Made by a program: the position numbers and the translations under genes | In this document: piece after piece, positions 58,193 to 64,000 of the stretch | How positions within the stretch are numbered: the first letter of the stretch is position 1 | How the letters are laid out: the number at the start of each line of letters is the position of its first letter | Notes under the pieces: model-generated | What the model was told of the DNA's origin: nothing | The model's database searches: none | The model's input: the letters and a program-made list of their open reading frames with translations, nothing else | DNA from: Arthrobacter endolithicus | Lineage (GTDB): Bacteria; Actinomycetota; Actinomycetes; Actinomycetales; Micrococcaceae | Reading direction: 5' to 3' | Assembly: GCF_026627425.1 (NCBI RefSeq) | Contig: NZ_JAPNLH010000014.1 | Span: forward strand, 1-64,000 | Length of the DNA: 64,000 nt

Positions 58193-59668
58193 ATGTCCAG
58201 AATAATTTCGTGGTCAGCATCGTTGGTGCTGGCCGCGTCGGCTGTGATTGGCCTGCCGCAGACAGCGGGTGCTGCTGATACTGCAAGTGCGGCTACCGTG
58301 CTGAGCTACCTCAGCGTTGGGGAAGAGTCGAACGCGGGGTATGATCGTTCCTCCTTTGAACATTGGATCGATGCGGACGGCGATGGGTGTGACACCCGCG
58401 CCGAAGTGCTCCAGCAGGAGTCCCTGGTTCCCGTGACCATGAGTTCGGGCTGCACGGTCGCGACGGGGCAATGGATGTCCTGGTATGACGGGAATACATG
58501 GACCAACGCCTCTGACGTGGACATCGATCACATGGTCCCCTTGGCTGAGGCCTGGGGGTCAGGCGCCAGGAACTGGACAGCGTCCCAGCGCCGCGATTAT
58601 GCAAATGACCTCGGTCTCCCCGTCGCTTTAGAAGCCGTCACAGATAACGTCAACCAATCCAAAAGCGATCAGGACCCCTCCACTTGGATGCCACCCCTTA
58701 CCGGCAGTGCCTGCGACTACGCCACAGACTGGACTTTGGTGAAGTACCGGTGGAACCTGAGCATCGATCCCGCCGAGCACACCGCACTCGCTTCCGTCCT
58801 TAAAGACGACTGCGGCGCCAGGCAGGTAGCACTTCCGGCTGTGGCGATAACCGCCGCGCCCGTATCGTTTGGCGATGTGCCGCCGTCAACACAGTTTTAT
58901 ACCGAAATTTCCTGGCTGGCAGCCCAGGGCATCTCCACGGGGTGGGTCGAAGCAGACGGCTCAAGAACCTACAGGCCCCTTAGCCCCGTTGCCCGGGACG
59001 CCATGGCCGCGTTCCTTTACCGGCTCGCCGGGAAACCCGTCTTCACCTCGCCTGCAGTGTCACCTTTTGCGGATGTCGATTCGTCTAATCAGTTTTACAA
59101 GGAGATCACCTGGCTCTCAGCCATGAACATCTCAACCGGATGGCCGGAACCTGACGGCCGGCGAACATTCCGGCCACTTGAGCCTGTCAACCGGGATGCC
59201 ATGGCGGCGTTCCTCTACCGATCTGCGGGCAGCCCCTGGTTTCAGGCTCCGCCTTCATCTCCCTTCGTTGACGTCTCCACCGGGAACATGTTCTACCAGC
59301 AAATTACCTGGCTCGCCTCAATGGGGATCTCCACCGGGTGGGATGCAGGCTCCGGGTGTCAGGCCTTCCAGCCGGTACAGCCCGTCGCCAGAGACGCCAT
59401 GGCCGCCTTCATCTTCAGATTCGTCAATGGAGGCACCAGCCCAGTCGGAAGCGGATGCAACACAGGCGGTGGTGGAACGGTCCTGCCACCTCCGCCACCT
59501 CCCACTCAACCGGCAAATCCGGGGGACACCAAAAACTGCGGTGACTTCGACACCTGGCAGGCGGCACAATCCTGGTTCGATACTTACTACCCCTACTACG
59601 GGGACGTGGCCCGGCTGGACTCCGACGGCGATCGCATCGCCTGTGAGACCCTTCCCGGACACCCCTGA
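58193..59668 (+). CDS. Secreted HNH nuclease with three SLH repeats and an Excalibur domain
   Basis: 491 aa from ATG 58193 (MSRIISWSASLVLAASAVIGL), with a Sec signal peptide cleaved near AGAAD. Residues about 35-205 form a DUF1524-type HNH nuclease (DADGDGCDTRAEVL, DVDIDHMVPLAEAWGSGA, VTDNVNQSKSDQDP). Residues about 220-430 contain three SLH repeats (FGDVPPSTQFYTEISWLAAQGISTGW; FADVDSSNQFYKEITWLSAMNISTGW; FVDVSTGNMFYQQITWLASMGISTGW), each ending with RDAMAAF-type motifs, which attach proteins to cell-wall polymers. After a Gly/Pro linker the end is an Excalibur calcium-binding domain (KNCGDFDTW ... LDSDGDRIACE). Probably a wall-bound extracellular nuclease. Confidence 0.88.
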   Translation: MSRIISWSASLVLAASAVIGLPQTAGAADTASAATVLSYLSVGEESNAGYDRSSFEHWIDADGDGCDTRAEVLQQESLVPVTMSSGCTVATGQWMSWYDGNTWTNASDVDIDHMVPLAEAWGSGARNWTASQRRDYANDLGLPVALEAVTDNVNQSKSDQDPSTWMPPLTGSACDYATDWTLVKYRWNLSIDPAEHTALASVLKDDCGARQVALPAVAITAAPVSFGDVPPSTQFYTEISWLAAQGISTGWVEADGSRTYRPLSPVARDAMAAFLYRLAGKPVFTSPAVSPFADVDSSNQFYKEITWLSAMNISTGWPEPDGRRTFRPLEPVNRDAMAAFLYRSAGSPWFQAPPSSPFVDVSTGNMFYQQITWLASMGISTGWDAGSGCQAFQPVQPVARDAMAAFIFRFVNGGTSPVGSGCNTGGGGTVLPPPPPPTQPANPGDTKNCGDFDTWQAAQSWFDTYYPYYGDVARLDSDGDRIACETLPGHP

Positions 59669-60044
59669 AGCGTGAGCGGCCAGGTCCGAAACCGGATGCA
59701 CCTGCCCTAGCCAGCCCGCCCTGCTGCTTCCCCGTGCCAGAACCTGTGCAGGCAGAGCGAACCCGTTGAGGTTAACCGGTTTCAGTGGCCCGGGGTCGGG
59801 GCGGGGCATTGTGGCCGGGTGTTGTTGTCAGAACGTGAGGTCATGATCCTGCCGGCACCACTACAGGTCGGCACTGCCCACGAAGGTGCTGCGCTGGGGA
59901 AGGATCCGGGGCCAGGACCACTCCGCCGGCGCTGGGCCTGGCGCATCCCATACGGCGGTGGGTGAGGTCGATGCCCCGGCGCACCTCTCGCCGTGAGGAG
60001 CTGGTGCAGGGCTGCTTCGACTCTTTCGTTGAGCGGTTCGGGTT
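59669..60044. other. Recombinase-cluster debris downstream of the nuclease gene
   Basis: Includes the TnpC-like N-terminal remnant (59950-60048, listed). The rest shows no gene. Confidence 0.4.
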
Positions 60045-60048
60045 TCAT
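59950..60048 (-). pseudogene. DUF6262/TnpC-like remnant
   Basis: From ATG 60048 (MKPEPLNERVEAALHQLLTARGA), overlapping the end of the recombinase remnant (ATGA). This is the usual position and start of the small third gene in Tn554-like recombinase triads. After about 30 residues the sequence turns into unrelated Pro/Arg/Gly-rich frame, so only the beginning survives. Confidence 0.5.
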
Positions 60049-60430
60049 GCTATGCCGGTTTCCTGGATGAGTAGGTCGAGCTGTTTGACCAATGCTTGGT
60101 GTCTTCGTGCTTCGCTGTCCCAGCTGCGCCCGATGGCGTCTTGGGCCAGGAGGGCGGCGTCTTTGCGTTGGGCTTGAAGCACTTGCAGGTTGCTGTTCTC
60201 GGTGCGGAAGCTGGGGCAGTGTTCGCAGATGTTCGCATAGGGGCAGGCTTCCTGCGCCGGGGCGCGGAGGCAGAAGCCGCCGGCCAGGCGGGATTTGATG
60301 ATCGGTGTTTCACGCCAGTTGCCGCCGGTGATGCTTGTGATGGGCAGCTGGGTTCTTCCTGTTCCGGTCGTGATGCCGATGCGGGTCTTAGCCAGGTCCA
60401 GGGCTCGTTCGTATTGACGGGTGTTGTCGC
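60045..60430 (-). pseudogene. Tn554-type tyrosine recombinase (TnpB-like), C-terminal remnant
   Basis: Minus frame ending at TGA 60045-60047: DLAKTRIGITTGTGRTQLPITSI, TGGNWRETPIIKSRLAGGFC, EACPYANICEHCPSFRTENSNL, QALVKQLDLLIQETGIA. The CPYANICEHCPSF motif marks the C-terminal end of TnpB-like recombinases. Upstream the frame is joined, out of phase, to the short start ATG 60562 (MNDGDGMRPIPLRELVQAAERG) that overlaps the serine recombinase stop. The catalytic core is lost. Confidence 0.65.
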
Positions 60431-60518
60431 GGGTCTCGGATGTCTTCCTGACGGTTTCCTTCCTGGCGTGCTGTAAGCGGTCAGCGTCTGGGATACACCC
60501 CGTTCAGCAGCCTGAACC
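60418..60518. repeat. Dispersed element D, copy 2
   Basis: Partner of 34097-34197. Here it covers the joint between the MNDGDG... start and the TnpB-like remnant. Confidence 0.65.
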
Positions 60519-60558
60519 AGCTCACGCAGCGGGATCGGGCGCATCCCATCGCCATCGT

Positions 60559-61146
60559 TCATGAGCTGACCTCGGCGTACTTTCCGCTGCCGTTCAGTGC
60601 TGCATACAGCGTCTGCCGCGAGACGCCAAGATCCCGGGCCACCTTGGCTTTGGGCGCGTCCTGGGCAATCCGCTGGCGTGCCAGCTGGATTTGTTCCGGT
60701 GCAAGCTTCGGAACCCGGTCGTAAACGCCGTTCCTCTTGGCAATGGCAATGCCCTCCGCCTGACGCTCACGGATGGTCTTGCGCTCCAACTGCGCGATGG
60801 CGGCCAGGACCGTGAGCATGAACTCCCCCTGGGGCGTATCAGTGTTCAGGGCCGGGTTGTCGATGAACTCCAGGGCGACGCCCTTGGCTTTGAGTTGCTC
60901 AACGAGAGCGAGAAGGTCCGTCGTGGACCGTGCCAGGCGATCGGGTGACTTCACCCGAACCTTGTCCCCGTCGCGGACGTAGACGAGCATCTGCTGGAGC
61001 TGGGCTCTGTCGTCTGTGTTCTTGCCGCTGACCTTCTCGGAGAACAGCCTGTCCACAGGGCCAAGTGCTTCGAGCTGCCGCGCCTCGTTCTGGTCGGCAG
61101 CGCTAACCCGCACGTAGCCAACTACCTGCCCTTTGTGTCCAGCCAT
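60559..61146 (-). CDS. Serine recombinase (resolvase family)
   Basis: 195 aa from ATG 61146 (MAGHKGQVVGYVRVSAADQNEARQ). Catalytic Ser in YVRVSAADQ; KSPDRLARSTTDLLALVEQLKAKG, FMLTVLAAIAQLERKTIRERQAEGIAIAK, and a helix-turn-helix APKAKVARDLGVSRQTLYAAL. Intact and normal length. Its stop overlaps the start of a short downstream frame (ATGA), and the operon was later fused with tyrosine-recombinase remains. It differs clearly from the enzyme at 49253-49834. Confidence 0.9.
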   Translation of the reverse strand: MAGHKGQVVGYVRVSAADQNEARQLEALGPVDRLFSEKVSGKNTDDRAQLQQMLVYVRDGDKVRVKSPDRLARSTTDLLALVEQLKAKGVALEFIDNPALNTDTPQGEFMLTVLAAIAQLERKTIRERQAEGIAIAKRNGVYDRVPKLAPEQIQLARQRIAQDAPKAKVARDLGVSRQTLYAALNGSGKYAEVSS

Positions 61147-61310
61147 CTTTATAACCCTCCATCAGTTATGTCTAACCATAGTCGAAAAATACCTTGATTG
61201 ACGTAACTCTGCAGTGATCTCAACATGTTAGTTCGGGTACACCCTGATGGACACTTGACAACGGCCCCGGTGCAACGAGTATTCTCTCGCCGCATCGGAG
61301 ACGTCGTGGT

Positions 61311-61901
61311 TCAGCTGCTGCTTACATTGCAGCTGGTGATACCCGTCCCAGCCTGATGAAGGGGATCAGCTTCGTCGCGGGATCGACCCACCCAAGCCTT
61401 GTGATGGTCAGCAACGAATAGCCCACTTCTTCGCCTACCTTGGAGTACACCGACCCTCGTGCGGCCTTCGACTACTTGCAACCCTTCACTACTTGGCTGC
61501 AAGAGTACGCGCGAGATAAGGATGGGCGGGACAAGCCAAGTCCCCTCGCCGGCCCAGGCATCCACTATGCCTGGCTGATGCTCTCGAACCTTCAGAGAAT
61601 ATTCATGGAGTACGGCGTATCCTTCGATCACGTCAGGCTCACTTGGACCGGTCTGCATGGTGTCTAGTTCCTCTACGGGAACGGACTCACATGACCAAGC
61701 AACGCAGCTCAGATCAATGGTGCCGTAATCCCTTAGGAATGGCTCGTAGGTTCCGTGTTCCCAGAGCCATTGCCTAATGACTTCATCAGGCCACCCCAGT
61801 GCCAAAATGGCCGAGTGCCGGAAAAATGCCTCGCGTCCATCGGCGTCAAACCAAGAGTCCGGCCGGGGAAGACCGCTGAGATCTTTGAGATAGACAGACA
61901 C
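61311..61901 (-). CDS. Hypothetical protein
   Basis: 196 aa from GTG 61901 (MSVYLKDLSGLPRPDSWFDADGREAFF). Reads like a normal soluble protein: FRHSAILALGWPDEVIRQWLWEHG, SLKVREHQPGIVDAWAGEGTWLVPPILIS, LQVVEGRTRVGVLQGRRRSGLFVADHHKAW. The second part (PPILIS...VVEGRTRVGVLQG) recalls the ParB/Srx-type strand-and-turn of nuclease-like domains, too weak to assign. Unknown function, no coupled gene. Confidence 0.6.
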   Translation of the reverse strand: MSVYLKDLSGLPRPDSWFDADGREAFFRHSAILALGWPDEVIRQWLWEHGTYEPFLRDYGTIDLSCVAWSCESVPVEELDTMQTGPSEPDVIEGYAVLHEYSLKVREHQPGIVDAWAGEGTWLVPPILISRVLLQPSSEGLQVVEGRTRVGVLQGRRRSGLFVADHHKAWVGRSRDEADPLHQAGTGITSCNVSSS

Positions 61902-62292
61902 CGTTAGATTCTTGCAGAGTGAAAGACCAATGTTCTAGTACTGCGTCCCCTCCGCCCGTGGTTCGTCATTCAGGCCAGTACTCGGGCTACGTCGTAGCTT
62001 GCGGACTTTGCCAGTGTGTGCCGGGCGTGGTCATAGCGACGGGTGGTGCGCGGGTCCGAGAGGTCGATCATCGCCGCACGAATTCACAAACCACCCCGAT
62101 GGGACCACTCTCGGTTAGATGTCGCCGGCGTGGTTGGGCCCCCAAGAGGTTCCGCCATTGTGACCCCGGATATAGGGCCTGGACCCAGCGGGCCCGGTCA
62201 TAGCATCGTTCACTGGAAATAGTCGACGGGAAACGAGGAGAACGGGCCCCGGCGCCGACCCTCCCGCCTTTAACGGATGAGCCGGAACATTC
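61902..62292. other. Debris between two hypothetical genes
   Basis: Contains the tyrosine-recombinase end listed at 61970-62085; nothing else recognisable. Confidence 0.4.
61970..62085 (-). pseudogene. Tyrosine recombinase (integrase) C-terminal fragment
   Basis: Minus frame ending at TGA 61970-61972: IDLSDPRTTRRYDHARHTL then AKSASYDVARVLA. DPRTT.RYD with the catalytic Tyr is the last motif of TnpA-type tyrosine recombinases. Only some 35 codons remain. Confidence 0.65.
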
Positions 62293-62598
62293 TCAGTTAT
62301 AGCGCCAGCGGTGGTTTTCCAGTGCACGCAGCAGTGGAGCGGGGTCGGTCGTCAGATGGTCAACGGGGCGGTTCCCGGCCAGGTCCCTAAACGGGGCGAT
62401 CATCCAGAGGGCGAAGTAGTTAGGTTGCACACCCAGCTCCATGGCCCTCCGAAAGAGCGCGGTGACGGTTGGCTGGAGTTGTCCGCCGGGGAGGAACTGG
62501 AACCCGGGGCAGAAGGTGCCGTTGTCGATGAAGACGCGGACGAGCTGCTGAGTCACGGGTTCGGGGTCTTCCATCAGCTCGGAGAGCCGGCGCCGCAA
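62293..62598 (-). CDS. Probable fragment of an MbcA/ParS/Xre-type antitoxin-like protein
   Basis: 101 codons from TTG 62598; an in-frame TAA lies directly upstream, and ATG 62574 is an alternative. Reads LSELMEDPEPVTQQLVRVFID, VQPNYFALWMIAPFRDLAGNRPVDHLTTDPAPLLRALENH. The second part matches the toxin-binding C-terminal domain of MbcA/ParS/Xre antitoxins (aLW...P...L.G.RP.D.L..dp). No toxin (RES domain) gene is adjacent. N-terminal DNA-binding part is absent, so it may be truncated by the IS element to its right. Confidence 0.5.
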   Translation of the reverse strand: MRRRLSELMEDPEPVTQQLVRVFIDNGTFCPGFQFLPGGQLQPTVTALFRRAMELGVQPNYFALWMIAPFRDLAGNRPVDHLTTDPAPLLRALENHRWRYN

Positions 62599-62700
62599 TT
62601 ACCCGAGGGTTGGCAGTGTGAACTCTCGGCGGATTCCTGCCCAGCTCTGATCGCTGATGGGCCGTGCCTTCAACGTCGACGCGCCCCTAGTAGTACTTAG

Positions 62701-64000
62701 TTAGGTCGGCGTGGCGGCTTTTAATCCCTGACCGATTCTGTTAATTTTTGAGGCACGAAACCGGATGAGCTTGCTGAGACCAAAGCGGAACTGGAAGCGT
62801 TCGTTCAGGATGTGTTCGCGTCGCTTCCGCGGGCGGATCAGCGGAACAAGGGGAACCTGTATCTGCACGGTCTGATGCTGGACGGGCGGCGGAAGTCGAT
62901 GCAGCCGATGGGCGTCCTGCTCGGGGTCGATTACCAGCAGCTGCAGCAGTTCGTCTCGTCCTCGCCGTGGAAGCTCGAGCCGGTGCGCCGGGTCCTGGTG
63001 CGCAAGGCCGTTGAGGTGATCGGCCCCGATGCGTGGGTTGTTGACGATACCGGGTTCAAGAAGGAAGGCGGCTCCTCGCCGTGCGTTGCGCGGCAGTATT
63101 CGGGCACGTTGGGCAAGATCGGCAACTGCCAGATCGCGGTCAGTATCCATGCGGCCACTGACCAGGCGTCCTGCCCGCTGGACTGGCGGCTCTATGTGCC
63201 GCAAGCCTGGGATGACACGTCCGCGGACACGAATGCCCAAGCCGAAATGATCGCCGCCCGTCGGGCCAAGGCGCAGATCCCCCAGCTCCAGCGCCACCGG
63301 ACGAAGTGGGCGATGGCCTTGGAAATGATCGACGAACCGGGCGCCTGGGGCTATCGGCCCCCGATCATGGTCGCAGACGCCGTCTATGGGGAGATCACCG
63401 CGTTCCGGTCCGGGCTGACCGAGCGGGCGATCCCCTACATGGTCGCCGTCAAGCACTCGACCACAGCACATCTGCAGGACGCAGCGATCGGCGTGGCTGA
63501 GTACGCCGGCAAAGGCCCCCGCTCACACCAGCGCCGCTACCTGGACGCCCCCACATCACTGAAGGACATGGTCGTGGCAGCCGGCCGTAAGGGATTGCAT
63601 CAGGTCACCTGGCGGCACGGGACCAAGTCCACCACGAGCAACAAAACCGCTTCGATGAGGTCCCGTTTTATTGCACTGCGGGTCCGGGCCGCAAACCGTG
63701 AAATTCCCCGCGCCCAGGACGGTTCCCTCCCCGCCAAGTGGCTGCTCGCGGAATGGGCCAAAGGCGCACCCACACCCACCGATTACTGGCTCTCCACCTT
63801 GCCGGAGACGACACCGCTGAAGGAACTCGTCCGGATCGCGAAAATCCGGTGGCGCATCGAGCACGACTACCGCGAACTGAAAACCGGTCTCGGGCTCGAC
63901 CACTTTGAAGGCCGCACCTGGCTCGGCTGGCACCACCACGCCACCCTCGTCACCGCCGCCCATTTATTCATCACCACACTGCGCCTGACACGCCCAAAAG
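62701..64000 (+). mobile_element. IS701-type insertion sequence (left end approximate, right end outside window)
   Basis: The region is occupied by the IS701 transposase. The left boundary near 62701 is estimated from where the antitoxin-like gene homology ends and the transposase begins; terminal repeats could not be identified because the right end is outside the window. Confidence 0.55.
62752..64000 (+). CDS. IS701-family transposase, partial at window end
   Basis: The frame is open from just after TGA 62749-62751 to the window edge, at least 416 codons. DDE motifs of the IS701 family: AWVVDDTGFKKEGGSSPCVARQYSG (first Asp), PIMVADAVYGEITAF (second Asp) and KIRWRIEHDYRELKTGLGLDHFEGR (Glu). 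The N-terminal ELEAFVQDVFASLPRADQRNKGNLYLHGLMLDGRRKSMQPM also fits. No ATG with a ribosome-binding site precedes ELEAF, so the start is unclear and the 5' end may be damaged. The inverted repeat ends were not located. Confidence 0.85.

Noticed and set aside
62701-63471. A 256-codon minus-strand ORF
   Set aside because: It is the antisense of the IS701 transposase, whose plus-strand frame has all DDE motifs.

Overview
The window looks like part of a large plasmid, or a plasmid-like accessory island, from a high-GC actinobacterium of the Micrococcaceae (Arthrobacter, Pseudarthrobacter or Paenarthrobacter type). This is inferred from GC-rich third codon positions, a relaxase/MobC mobilization block, a DUF4192 protein, a plasmid-type methylase-helicase, an orphan ParB-like protein and many decayed transposases. 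No replication initiator, rRNA, tRNA or CRISPR array was seen.

Layout: (1) 1-7.8 kb is a reactive-sulfur/metal island. It holds a rhodanese tail, a rhodanese-membrane protein, a TauE exporter, an MFS carrier, a persulfide dioxygenase-rhodanese (CstB-like) protein and a two-cysteine CstR-like repressor. Three ATACCCC-type operators lie at the promoters. A small SHOCT membrane protein, a Tat-exported multicopper oxidase and a DUF302 protein follow. (2) 8.4-12.7 kb is mobilization: a coiled-coil protein, a MOBP-like relaxase, MobC and a probable oriT with hairpins. (3) 13-16 kb has DUF4192 and a YhcG/DUF1016 nuclease gene broken by one in-frame stop. (4) 16.3-20 kb is an uncharacterised minus-strand block: coiled-coil protein, Cys-rich peptide, multi-pass membrane protein and OmpA-like lipoprotein. 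(5) 21-25.8 kb is a tightly overlapping operon of a sigma-70 region-2-like protein, an unknown protein and a TPR/CHAT caspase-like protease. It resembles the protease/sigma module of type III-E CRISPR loci but has no CRISPR parts, and is the best candidate for an undescribed system. (6) 25.8-36.3 kb is a graveyard of decayed recombinases and transposases, with small zinc-ribbon proteins, an 809-aa protein with a probable propeller and a ParB-like protein. (7) 36.3-38.6 kb encodes an amidase and a LamB/YcsF (PxpA-like) protein. (8) 39.8-45.3 kb is a DarB-like methylase-helicase with a second gene nested in another frame near its 5' end, followed by a MerR/HspR-like regulator divergent from hsp20. 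(9) 48-57.4 kb is a catabolic island: BMP-type binding lipoprotein, serine recombinase, amidase, sugar-type MFS carrier, GntR regulator, and a racemase-family / dihydropyrimidinase-like / decarboxylase-like operon, probably for a cyclic amide, ureide or malonamate-type substrate. (10) 58-64 kb has a secreted HNH nuclease with SLH and Excalibur domains, a serine recombinase, remnants of a Tn554-like tyrosine-recombinase triad and a partial IS701 transposase running off the end.

The genes fall into separate cargo modules (sulfur detoxification, envelope block, CHAT operon, amide catabolism) separated by mobile-element debris, as expected on a plasmid built by successive insertions.
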